Shown in pieces: positions 8,368 through 16,799 of a stretch of 64,000 bases of DNA. Every line of letters begins with the position of its first letter. The first letter of the stretch is position 1. The stretch comes from Nostoc sp. LPT (lineage in GTDB: Bacteria; Cyanobacteriota; Cyanobacteriia; Cyanobacteriales; Nostocaceae). Where the stretch lies: positions 1-64,000 of the forward strand of contig NZ_JABXKF010000179.1 of the NCBI RefSeq assembly GCF_017115165.1, read 5' to 3'. A model generated the notes under the pieces. It was not told where the DNA came from and made no database searches. It saw only the letters and a program-made list of their open reading frames with translations. A program made the translations under genes and the position numbers.

Positions 8368-9132
8368 ATGACATTCACGGCATATGGGCCTTTATGCATT
8401 GAGGTTTATGAAATAACCAAGCCCATTGATGGAGATTACCCAGATATTCCATACTACATTAGACACCTTTCATCAATTGGTGGCAGAGTTTTGGAGGCGA
8501 TGGTTGGGACAGGACGACTACTCATTCCACTGCTAGAAGCTGGTATCAATGTTGAGGGTATCGATAGTTCATCAGATATGCTTGCTGCTTGTCGAAAGCA
8601 CTGTACTCATAGGAACTTAAATCCAGTTCTGCATCAAGGTTGTGTAGAAAATTTTGACATTCCTGGTAAATTTAGTGCAATCGCAGTTTCCTTTGGTTCA
8701 TTCATGCTGCTAGAAAAGCGAACTGCTGTTGTGTCTGCTCTGCAAGCTTTTGCTCGACATCTGGAACCACAAGGGCGAATCTTTATTGATTTAGAGTTGC
8801 CTATCGAAGATTTTAAGACAGAGAACATTGTTAAACAGCAATTGCCAATTGACAGCCCTGATGGATCAACAATTCTCTTGCAATCCACATCTCAGATAGA
8901 CTGGCTTAATCAACTTAACACGACTGTGATTCGCTACGAAAAGTGGAAAGAGGGCAAACTTGTTGCCACGGAGTTACAAAGCCTTCCCTTACACTGGTTT
9001 GGGCGTGACGAATTTATGATGTGTTTACGGGAAAATGGTTATAAAGACATCACCCTATGTGTTAACTACACTGATGATCTACAGCCAAGCTCATCTAAAG
9101 ATACCATGTGTTTCTCAGCAGCACTTGTATAA
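8368..9132 (+). CDS. Class I SAM-dependent methyltransferase
   Basis: 254-residue Rossmann-type methyltransferase. Motif I is VLEAMVGTGRLLIPLLEAG (residues 41-59), with the acidic end of strand 2 in VEGIDSS (about 62-68) and a motif II/post-II region around FSAIAVSFGSFMLL. The family is related to small-molecule methyltransferases and the substrate cannot be told. It lies between the atp terminator and ssrA on the same strand, with no operon partner. Confidence 0.8.
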   Translation: MTFTAYGPLCIEVYEITKPIDGDYPDIPYYIRHLSSIGGRVLEAMVGTGRLLIPLLEAGINVEGIDSSSDMLAACRKHCTHRNLNPVLHQGCVENFDIPGKFSAIAVSFGSFMLLEKRTAVVSALQAFARHLEPQGRIFIDLELPIEDFKTENIVKQQLPIDSPDGSTILLQSTSQIDWLNQLNTTVIRYEKWKEGKLVATELQSLPLHWFGRDEFMMCLRENGYKDITLCVNYTDDLQPSSSKDTMCFSAALV

Positions 9133-9198
9133 ACCAAAAATTTTTTGTTACTAACACATTTTGAAAACAGCGTATTATAATTGAAATATAAAGCGCAT

Positions 9199-9586
9199 GG
9201 GTCCGTCACGGTTTCGACAGGTTGGCGAACGCTGCTCTGTGATTCAGGTCGAGAGTGAGTCTCCTCTCGGAAATCAAAGGCTCAAACAAAAAGTAAATGC
9301 GAATAACATCGTTAACTTTGCTCGTAAGGATGCTCTAGTAGCAGCCTAAAACACCTCTTACAGGTTCGAGCGTCTTCGGTTTGACTCCGTTAAGGACTGA
9401 AGACCAAACCCCAACGGATACTCTAGCAAGCGTTCTCTGGTTGGCTTGCTAGCTAAGATTAAATCAGAGCATCCTACGTTCGGGATAATGAACGATTCCC
9501 GCCTTGAGGATCAGAAAGGCTAAACCTGTGAATGAGCGGGGGGTTAATACCCAATTTGGACAGCAGTTCGACTCTGCTCGGATCCA
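9199..9586 (+). ncRNA. ssrA: Transfer-messenger RNA (tmRNA, one-piece)
   Basis: tmRNA rescues stalled ribosomes and tags the nascent peptide for degradation. The 5' end GGGTCCG (9199-9205) pairs with CGGATCC (9579-9585) and contains the G-U pair at position 3 that specifies alanine charging. The TTCGACT T-loop lies at about 9567-9573. The tag reading frame 9299-9349 encodes ANNIVNFARKDALVAA and stops with TAA. The following GC-rich stretches form the pseudoknots. CCA is not encoded after discriminator A9586 and must be added. No permuted two-piece structure is seen, as expected outside marine Synechococcus-type genomes. Confidence 0.96.
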
Positions 9587-9600
9587 CTAAAAATAGTTAA

Positions 9601-9642
9601 CAAGTCCACTTGACATGTGATGTGTAAGTGGGCTTTGTTTTA
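9601..9642 (+). terminator. Rho-independent terminator of ssrA
   Basis: AAGTCCACTT and AAGTGGGCTT form a 10-bp stem (one G-T pair) about 17 bases after tmRNA, followed by TGTTTTAT. Confidence 0.75.
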
Positions 9643-9776
9643 TGGGAAACTCCCATCAGAATTTTCTATAATGCACAGCTAACTTGAGTTCAACGGCTAA
9701 TATAGCAATACCGTTCAGTTAAGCCCAAAATTTTTGGTAAATATGCGAAACTGGACTGTTACCCGGCTGTGCTAAG

Positions 9777-9987
9777 GTGTTTCTACAAGTTTCTCGGCAA
9801 ACCTTAAACCAAAAACATGTAGACCTCAACAGCGCCCAAGCCCAAGTAACAAAAAGAAGCGCAACAAGTACTATCTCTGCACAAAGCAGAACTTGTCAAG
9901 AAGATAATCTTGATTGTCAACCACAATCTAGCGATCACTGCCCAAACGAAACAAGTGATTCGAGTCGAAGATGATTTAATCAGCTAA
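9777..9987 (+). pseudogene. Small unknown protein gene with a one-base frameshift
   Basis: From GTG 9777 the frame reads MFLQVSRQTLNQKHVDLNSA and on to AQVTK. At the A-run near 9853-9857 the protein-like reading moves to another frame, with EAQQVLSLHKAELVKK continuing to RVEDDLIS and a TAA at 9985-9987. Removing one A restores a continuous product of about 69 residues. I do not recognise the family. The two halves both look like a helical, charged protein, so a single-base insertion (or a sequencing error in the A-run) is the simplest reading. Its end overlaps the convergent transposase fragment by 4 bp. Confidence 0.4.
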
Positions 9988-10439
9988 TTATGCTGTTTCT
10001 GGGTTTGTGTGCGTGCGCTTCCAAACCCCCTTGCCCTTTTTTTCAATACCCGTCGTAGTCGATCTGCACTCAAGTTTACTTGACGCTCAGATGCGAGTTT
10101 TTTTGCTAATTGTTTAGAGTTATAAGTCTCTGACTCTTGAGCTAAACAATTTTCGAGATAAACCAAATCCGATTCCGAATATCGGGGTTTTCCTCCTCGA
10201 CCAGGAGCATCCCATAAACCTGCTAAACCCATCTTTTCCCAGCGATGAAGGGTTTGGCGCACTGTTGAAATCGCCCAGTTCAAGCCTTTTGCAATTTGCT
10301 CATTTTTTAAGCCGCGAGTATTCAGCAGTAAAACTTGAGCACGATCCTTAGTACGTTGAGGAACATCTTTAGCTTTTCTCAACTCTTCTAAGGTCAGCTT
10401 TTCTTCTTCTGTAAGAAACACTTTTAATCGGCATCCCAT
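9984..10439 (-). pseudogene. Truncated IS630-type transposase (helix-turn-helix part)
   Basis: The N-terminal half of an IS630/Tc1-like transposase: two HTH-like regions (NEQIAKGLNWAISTVRQTLH and the KQLAKKLASER to LSADRLRRVLKK region) with the linker GLWDAPGRGGKPRYSESD. The DDE catalytic half is absent. At a T-run of seven (10037-10043, AAAAAAA in the gene) a -1 shift changes the ending from KRARGFGSAR to KGKGVWKRT, which is the family-like continuation. It then stops at 9988-9990 with no DDE domain downstream. ATG 10439 is preferred over the longer ORF start. It is likely a non-autonomous remnant. Confidence 0.7.
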
Positions 10440-10460
10440 AAACAATAACCTTTTACACAA

Positions 10461-11545
10461 TCAATTTTTTGTCATTTTTGTATCTATTTACGCCTGTATA
10501 TTGAATTACTTAAGTATTTAATTATACATCTTAAAAATGAACTACAAGTATTAAGGATGGCGGCGTCTATAAGGCTGCTACGCGATAAGTATTGGCTTGA
10601 AAACACGATCAAAGTTTGCAATTTTTCATCAACAATAAATTTTTATAAAAAGTTAGGCACATCGAAATGACACCATTAACCTATATAAGCAAATTTATTC
10701 AATAGCCTAAAGCTGTAGCTTATAGCTATGACAAGAAGAATTTGTTGGCGTTGTCTTGTTTAATGTCTAAAGTCGATAATAAAGGACTGTATCATTAAAT
10801 TACTGAGATTATTTCTATGCTTACAGAGGTTTATCGAAACTTTAAAAATTATTTTTACGCTAGTTTCTATTTGGATGAGCGGAAAAAGATATACAACCCT
10901 AGTTCCTTTTTATTCAACTAGTCTCTGGAAATTTGCCTTGATTATCTCCAAAAAATATCTGTTTTATCTACTTTACATAAAGTTTATATTCTATGCCACC
11001 ATATTTTTGATTAAGACAACAACATATTCAATACTCATTGAATAAACTAATGTTAACAGCTTATTTGATGCTTGTTCGAAGCTTGATAAAGTTTGTCCTA
11101 CTTTTCCTACTTTTCCTACCTTTCCTACCTTTCCTACCTTTCCTACCTTTCCTAAGTAAGGGAGTATCCGAAAAAAAGAAATTTTTCTACTTTATAAATA
11201 TATTCTCTGACAATATTAAGTATTAAAAGTAATTTAGACTTGGTAGATCGACCAGCAATCTAATATTGTATTGTTTAAATTATGCTTCTCTAGTTAAAAA
11301 TATAATTGCTATGATATTTTTGAATTAAGATAGAGCCAGATAAATAGCAAAACTAAGTACTCAGGAAATTTTAGGGATAAATTAATATTTAGTATATTTT
11401 GGAGTCATATTTTTTGCTAAAAAACAGCAATAATTGATACAAGTTAAATTTCTCAAAAACTGATATTCATTACAACTTAAAATAAAAATAATAGAGACAA
11501 TGGGGGCAGAAGAAAAACCTGTTAATTTGCGCTCGGAGACGAATA
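10461..11545. other. AT-rich gene-free region upstream of flv3
   Basis: About 1.1 kb with no convincing gene. It holds the 9-bp microsatellite at 11097-11155; the 62-codon ORF across that repeat looks accidental. The 5' control region of the flv3-flv1 pair must lie in the last few hundred bases, but I could not identify a clear NtcA (GTA-N8-TAC) site by eye. Confidence 0.5.
11097..11155. repeat. 9-bp tandem repeat CCTAC(C/T)TTT
   Basis: Two CCTACTTTT units are followed by four CCTACCTTT units and a partial copy. It is a pyrimidine-only strand apart from one A per unit. It lies about 390 bases upstream of flv3. Confidence 0.85.
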
Positions 11546-13285
11546 ATGGTAACGATGTCTACGACCGGCAAGGCCCACGCAGAGAACGTTCAACATCGGT
11601 TAACTATACAAACTGTAGAAATTGCCCCTAACACAACGGCGATTCGCTCTCTTGATTGGGATCGCGATCGCTTTGATATCGAATTCGGACTGCAAAACGG
11701 TACAACCTACAATTCATATCTAATTAGGGGCGAACAAACAGTTTTGATTGATACTTCTCACCAGAAGTTTCGCGATCTGTATTTAGAGACCCTCAAAGGT
11801 CTTGTTAACCCCAAAACAATTGATTACATAATTGTCAGCCACACAGAGCCAGACCATAGCGGCTTAGTAGAAGATGTCCTCCAGTTAGCTCCTAGAGCTA
11901 CCGTCTTAGCCTCAAAAGTTGCATTGCAATTCCTCGAAGGGTTAGTCCACGATCCTTTTAGTAAGCGGGTTGTGAAAACTGGCGATCGCATCGATATCGG
12001 CAAAGGACACGAAATGGAATTCGTGAGTGCGCCTAACCTGCACTGGCCGGATACAATCTTTAGCTTTGACCGCAAAACCCAAATTCTCTACACCTGTGAT
12101 GCTTTTGGGATGCACTTTTGTGACGATCGCACCTTCGACGAAGATTTAGAAGCGATCGAAGCTGACTTTAGATTTTACTACGACTGCTTGATGGGCCCTA
12201 ACGCTCGTTCTTTGGTGAATGCCATGAAGCGGATGAGCGAATTAGGGAAGATTAATATTATCGCCAACGGTCACGGGCCATTATTACACCACCATTTAGA
12301 TGTTTTAACTGGGTGCTACGAAAATTGGAGCCAAAAACAAGCTAAAGCAGAAACCACAGTTGGCTTGTTTTTTGTCTCAGAATATGGGTATGGTGAGCGC
12401 CTTGGTCACGCAATTGCCGAAGGTATACTAAAAACTGGGGTTGGGGTAGAAGTACTGGATCTGAGTACTGCTGAGAGCCAAGAAATCCAAGAACTAGCCG
12501 GGAGAGCCGCTGGCATCATTATTGGTATGCCCCCAACTACCTCCGCCGCCGCCCAAGCTAGTATCAGTTCGGTGCTAGCTGTCGCTAGGAACAAACAAGT
12601 GATTGGGCTGTTTGAATGTTACGGTGGGGATGATGAACCCATTGATACACTCCGCAGAAAATTTCTTGACTCTGGCATCAAAGAAGCTTTCCCACCCATT
12701 CGGATTAAAGAGGCTCCCAGCGCATCAACATTCCAGTTGTGTGAAGAAGCGGGTAAAGACATCGGACAATTGCTGGTGCGCGATCGCAACATCAAGCAAA
12801 TCAAGTCCCTTGATGTCAACATGGAAAAGGCGCTAGGTCGCATTAGTAGTGGACTATATATAGTCACCACGAAAAAAGATAATGTCTCAAGTGCAATGCT
12901 GGCATCCTGGGTAACGCAAGCGAGTTTGCAACCATTAGGATTCACAATAGCCGTTGCTAAAGACCGCGCCATTGATTCCTTAATGCAAGTAGGCGATCGC
13001 TTCGTCCTCAACGTTTTGGAAGAAGGCAATTATCAAGAACTCAAAAAACACTTCCTCAAACGCTTGCATCCTGGTGCTGACCGCTTTGCAGGAGTGAAAA
13101 CTCAAACCGCGAAAAACGGTTCGCCGATTCTAACTGATGCTTTGGCATACATGGAATGTGAAATACAGACCAGCATGGAATGCAGCGACCACTGGATTTT
13201 ATACTGCACCGTCCAAGAAGGTCGTGTCTCCAAAAACGATGGATTGACAGCCGTTCGCCATCGCAAAGTAGGTAATTACTACTAA
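11546..13285 (+). CDS. flv3: Flavodiiron protein, Flv3 type (probably heterocyst Flv3B)
   Basis: Flavodiiron proteins reduce O2 to water with electrons from NAD(P)H or ferredoxin. Domains in order: metallo-beta-lactamase-like diiron domain (about 25-270), flavodoxin (about 275-410), and C-terminal flavin reductase (about 425-579). The diiron ligands are intact: H99, E101, D103 and H104 in HTEPDHSG, later histidines in APNLHWPDT and NGHGPLLHHH, and the bridging aspartate in CDAFG. That makes it the catalytic A-class partner. Direct adjacency to an Flv1-type gene matches the heterocyst-specific flv1B/flv3B pair of Anabaena rather than flv2/flv4. Start 11546 or ATG 11555. Confidence 0.9.
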   Translation: MVTMSTTGKAHAENVQHRLTIQTVEIAPNTTAIRSLDWDRDRFDIEFGLQNGTTYNSYLIRGEQTVLIDTSHQKFRDLYLETLKGLVNPKTIDYIIVSHTEPDHSGLVEDVLQLAPRATVLASKVALQFLEGLVHDPFSKRVVKTGDRIDIGKGHEMEFVSAPNLHWPDTIFSFDRKTQILYTCDAFGMHFCDDRTFDEDLEAIEADFRFYYDCLMGPNARSLVNAMKRMSELGKINIIANGHGPLLHHHLDVLTGCYENWSQKQAKAETTVGLFFVSEYGYGERLGHAIAEGILKTGVGVEVLDLSTAESQEIQELAGRAAGIIIGMPPTTSAAAQASISSVLAVARNKQVIGLFECYGGDDEPIDTLRRKFLDSGIKEAFPPIRIKEAPSASTFQLCEEAGKDIGQLLVRDRNIKQIKSLDVNMEKALGRISSGLYIVTTKKDNVSSAMLASWVTQASLQPLGFTIAVAKDRAIDSLMQVGDRFVLNVLEEGNYQELKKHFLKRLHPGADRFAGVKTQTAKNGSPILTDALAYMECEIQTSMECSDHWILYCTVQEGRVSKNDGLTAVRHRKVGNYY

Positions 13286-13289
13286 AGAT

Positions 13290-13525
13290 TGGGCATGGGG
13301 CATTGGGCATGGGGCATGGGGCATGGGGCATGGGTTATTTTCCCTCATCCCCCTTATTTCCCTCATCTTCCCCAATTCCCAATTCCCAATGCCCAATGCC
13401 CAATGCCCTTCAGGAGTTCTGAGTGCTGAGTGCTGAGTGGGAAATCTCACTTATTTACTCGCTTGCCGAGGAACTCGGAAAAGAGGAACTACTATTCCCA
13501 ATGCCCAATGCCCAATTCCTCAACT
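13290..13525. repeat. Inverted heptamer repeats between flv3 and flv1
   Basis: GGGCATG/GGGCATT units on the left (about 13291-13335) are complementary to the CCCAATG/CCCAATT units on the right (about 13372-13408, again at about 13496-13516). GAGTGCTGAGTGCTGAGTG lies between. The spacer transcript can fold back on itself. It is a STRR element inside a likely two-gene operon. Confidence 0.75.
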
Positions 13526-13535
13526 TTTAACAGCT

Positions 13536-15248
13536 ATGACCAATTCCAAGCCACGCGACGTACAAGTTCTACCAATTGCTACAAATACTAAAGCTATCAG
13601 AGCACGTAGTTGGTCACGTCTGCGGTTTGAAATTGAATACGCACTTGAAAGAGGTACCACCTCCAATTGCTATTTAATTGAAGCTGATAAAACCGCACTT
13701 ATCGATCCACCGCCAGAAAGCTTTACCGAAATTTATTTAGAGGCATTGCGGCAGACTTTAGATTTACAAAGTTTGGATTATATAATCCTGGGTCATTTTA
13801 GTCCCAATCGAGTTGCAACCCTCAAAGCAATTTTAGAACTGGCACCACAGGTAACTTTTGTCTGTTCTCTTCCCGGTGCAAACAATTTGCATGCTGCTTT
13901 CTTAGAGCAAGATTTAAATGTCTTGGTGATGCGGGGGAAAGAAACTCTGGATTTAGGCAAGGGTCATGTTTTAAAATTCTTACCCACTCCTAGCCCGCGT
14001 TGGCCGGAAGGACTTTGTACCTACGATCAGCAAACCCAAATTCTCTACACAGATAAGTTATTTGCAACTCATCTTTGTGGTGATGATGTATTTGATGATA
14101 ACTGGGAAGCGCTTAAAGAAGACCAGCGTTACTACTTTAACTGCCTGATGGCTCCCCAAATTCCTCATGTGCAAGCAGCTTTGGAGAAAATATCAGATTT
14201 GCAGGTGAGAATGTATGCTGTGGGTCACGGGCCTTTGGTACGCACCGGCTTAATTGAACTTACCAAAGCTTATGGAGAGTGGAGCCGTTCTCATAACGAT
14301 CGCGAAATTTCTGTTGCCTTACTTTATGCTTCAGCTTACGGAAATACGGCGACTTTAGCACAAGCGATCGCTCTGGGACTAACTAAAGGTGGAGTCGCAG
14401 TCAAATCGATTAACTGCGAATTTGCTACCCCTGATGAAGTTCGCATCAACCTCGCACAGTCAGAGGGTTTTATCATTGGTTCTCCTACTATTGGTGGTCA
14501 TGCGCCAACTCCCATTCATACTGCTTTAGGTATAGTGCTATCAAGCGGTGACAACAGCAAACTCGCTGGGGTATTTGGTTCATACGGCTGGAGTGGCGAA
14601 GCATTTGACTTAATCGAAGGTAAACTTCGGGATGCTGGATATCGCTTTGGCTTTGACACCTTGAAGGTGAAGTTTAAACCTGATGATGTCACTCTCAAGT
14701 TTTGTGAAGAACTCGGTACAGACTTTGCTCAAGCACTGAAAAAGGCTAAAAAGGTACGCGTACCACAACAAGCTGCTAGCCCAGTGGAACAGGCTGTTGG
14801 TCGGATCGTTGGTTCTGTATGCGTGGTGACAGCGAAACTTGGAGAAGTATCTACCGCAATGTTAGGCGCTTGGGTTTCTCAAGCGACCTTCAACCCACCC
14901 GGAATAACAGTGGGGATCGCTAAAGACCGAGCGATCGAATCTTTGATGTATCCAGGCGGTAAGTTTGCCTTAAATATTCTACCTGAAGGCAATCATCAAG
15001 AGTACATGAAGCATTTCCGTAAATCTTTTGCGCCTGGGGAAGATCGATTTGCCAACTTTAGTACAGCAGTTGCAGATAACGGCTGTACCGTCTTTACCGA
15101 CGCGTTAGCATATTTGGAATGCTCAGTCAACCAACGTCTGGAATGTGGCGATCATTGGGTTGTGTATGCAACTGTGGACGAAGGGAAATTACTCAAGCCT
15201 GATGCTGTTACTGCCATCAACCATCGGAAAACAGGCACTCATTATTAG
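13536..15248 (+). CDS. flv1: Flavodiiron protein, Flv1 type (probably heterocyst Flv1B)
   Basis: Same three domains as its neighbour, but the diiron site is degenerate. Where the partner has HTEPDH this protein has HFSPNR, so the E, D and second H ligands are lost, as in the B-class proteins Flv1 and Flv2. These act as heterodimers with Flv3 or Flv4. The flavodoxin domain (LLYASAYGNTATLAQAIALG) and the C-terminal flavin reductase domain are intact. ATG 13536 (MTNSKPRDVQVLP) is chosen because the upstream open frame is encoded by repeats. The length from there is 570 residues. It is transcribed with flv3 and has a strong terminator behind it. Confidence 0.9.
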   Translation: MTNSKPRDVQVLPIATNTKAIRARSWSRLRFEIEYALERGTTSNCYLIEADKTALIDPPPESFTEIYLEALRQTLDLQSLDYIILGHFSPNRVATLKAILELAPQVTFVCSLPGANNLHAAFLEQDLNVLVMRGKETLDLGKGHVLKFLPTPSPRWPEGLCTYDQQTQILYTDKLFATHLCGDDVFDDNWEALKEDQRYYFNCLMAPQIPHVQAALEKISDLQVRMYAVGHGPLVRTGLIELTKAYGEWSRSHNDREISVALLYASAYGNTATLAQAIALGLTKGGVAVKSINCEFATPDEVRINLAQSEGFIIGSPTIGGHAPTPIHTALGIVLSSGDNSKLAGVFGSYGWSGEAFDLIEGKLRDAGYRFGFDTLKVKFKPDDVTLKFCEELGTDFAQALKKAKKVRVPQQAASPVEQAVGRIVGSVCVVTAKLGEVSTAMLGAWVSQATFNPPGITVGIAKDRAIESLMYPGGKFALNILPEGNHQEYMKHFRKSFAPGEDRFANFSTAVADNGCTVFTDALAYLECSVNQRLECGDHWVVYATVDEGKLLKPDAVTAINHRKTGTHY

Positions 15249-15330
15249 ATAGTGAGAAATTTAACTTAACGGAACCGCTTTAGCTTAAATATAGCCAAGG
15301 CGTTTATATTAGAAAAATCTTCTTTTTATT

Positions 15331-15364
15331 GTGGGATGGACATTTTGTTCGTCCCACTTTTTTT
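15331..15364 (+). terminator. Rho-independent terminator of flv3-flv1
   Basis: GTGGGATGGAC pairs with GTTCGTCCCAC over 11 positions (some G-T) with a short ATTTT loop, followed by seven T. The stretch from here to 15692 shows no gene. Confidence 0.88.
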
Positions 15365-15692
15365 GTTGAGATATAGAGTCCGCCCAAGGAAATTTTAGTT
15401 ATCTACTAAGTTACCTATCTTTAGACAGATATTGGAGGTCTTTAAGTTTTAGATTACACACGATATACTTTTATATTACAAAACCATCTATTGTTTTAAA
15501 AAGACTCCGAAAATACTCTGGTAAATTTCTAAAATGAGGAACCACTGACTACGAAATGTGTCGAGTGCGATCGCTAGATGCAGCTGACGCAGCTGATGTC
15601 CAACAGTAAGAGCATCGAGTCAAAGGTTTTTTCTGCCCTGCAACGAAATTTTCATCGCCTAAACCCCAGAGTTATCAAGGAGTCTAAACCAA

Positions 15693-16766
15693 GTGAATTC
15701 CAGTGACAGCAACATTGACAAACCATCTTTAGAAATCAACGCTTCTCGCCAGTTTACCGCTTGGCTGTATGAGCAAAACCTCAGTTTGTCCTTCACTACC
15801 TATCAAGCGGGGAAGTTATTTTTCATCGGCTTGCAACCAAACGGCAAATTGTCTGTATTTGAGCGTACCTTTGAGCGGTGTATGGGGTTGTATGCCAATA
15901 GCAACAGCCTCTACATGAGTTCCCTGTACCAACTGTGGCGATTTGAAAACATTATCCAACCTGGAGAAAACCACCAAGGCTATGATGCTCTCTATTTGCC
16001 CCAGATGAGTTATGTGACAGGAGATTTAGATATTCACGATATCGCTTTGAGTAAAGCAGAAGAGAAAGATTCAACTCCACAAAAACTATTATTTGTCAAT
16101 ACTTTATTTAGTTGTTTGGGAACAGTCAGCGAAACCCACAGTTTCGTTCCTCTATGGCAGCCAACCTTTATCAGCAAGCTGGCGGCGGAAGATAGATGTC
16201 ACCTGAATGGGTTGGCAATGCAGCAAGAAAAACCCAAATACGTTACTGCTGTCAGCCAATCGGACGTAGCCGAAGGCTGGCGGGAGCATCGGTTCAGTGG
16301 GGGCTGTGTTATTGACATAGAAAGCAATGAAATCGTCTTGCAGGGGCTGTCTATGCCCCACTCCCCACGCTGGCATCAGGGAAAACTCTGGCTGCTCAAC
16401 TCAGGTACGGGCGAGTTTGGCTTTGCCGACTTAAAGCGGGGAGTATTTGAACCAATCGCCTTCTGTCCGGGATATCTGCGTGGTTGTGCATTTTATGGCA
16501 ACTTTGCAATATTAGGAATTTCCCAACCCAGGCATAACAAGACCTTTAGCGGCTTGGCTTTGGACGATAAATTGCACCAAAAAAATGTTGAGCCTCGCTG
16601 TGGGTTACTAGTGATTGACCTCAGAAGCGGTGATATTGTCCATTCCTTGCGAATAGAAGGGGTGGTGCTGGAATTGTACGATGTGGTAGCACTTTTGGGG
16701 GTACGTCGTCCAATGGCGATCGGATTTCGCAGCGACGAAATTCGGCGGGTGATAACGGTGGGATGA
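15693..16766 (+). CDS. TIGR03032 family protein of unknown function
   Basis: 357 residues from a GTG start. I recognise the TIGR03032/DUF4915 family by segments such as FLYMSSLYQLWRFEN-like, MSYVTGDLDIHDIAL, SCLGTVSETHSFVPLWQPTF, CHLNGLAMQ and SMPHSPRWHQGKLWLLNSGTG. The pattern of repeated short beta motifs suggests a propeller fold. No catalytic function is established. No signal peptide is seen, so it is likely cytoplasmic. It stands 33 bp upstream of the giant FG-GAP/RTX gene, on the same strand, so the two are probably co-transcribed. Confidence 0.78.
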   Translation: MNSSDSNIDKPSLEINASRQFTAWLYEQNLSLSFTTYQAGKLFFIGLQPNGKLSVFERTFERCMGLYANSNSLYMSSLYQLWRFENIIQPGENHQGYDALYLPQMSYVTGDLDIHDIALSKAEEKDSTPQKLLFVNTLFSCLGTVSETHSFVPLWQPTFISKLAAEDRCHLNGLAMQQEKPKYVTAVSQSDVAEGWREHRFSGGCVIDIESNEIVLQGLSMPHSPRWHQGKLWLLNSGTGEFGFADLKRGVFEPIAFCPGYLRGCAFYGNFAILGISQPRHNKTFSGLALDDKLHQKNVEPRCGLLVIDLRSGDIVHSLRIEGVVLELYDVVALLGVRRPMAIGFRSDEIRRVITVG

Positions 16767-16799
16767 GAAGGAATTCAAAATTAAGAGGAATCAGCATTA

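Noticed and set aside
11038..11226. 62-codon ORF over the CCTACCTTT repeat
   Set aside because: Its FLPFLPF core is produced by the microsatellite.
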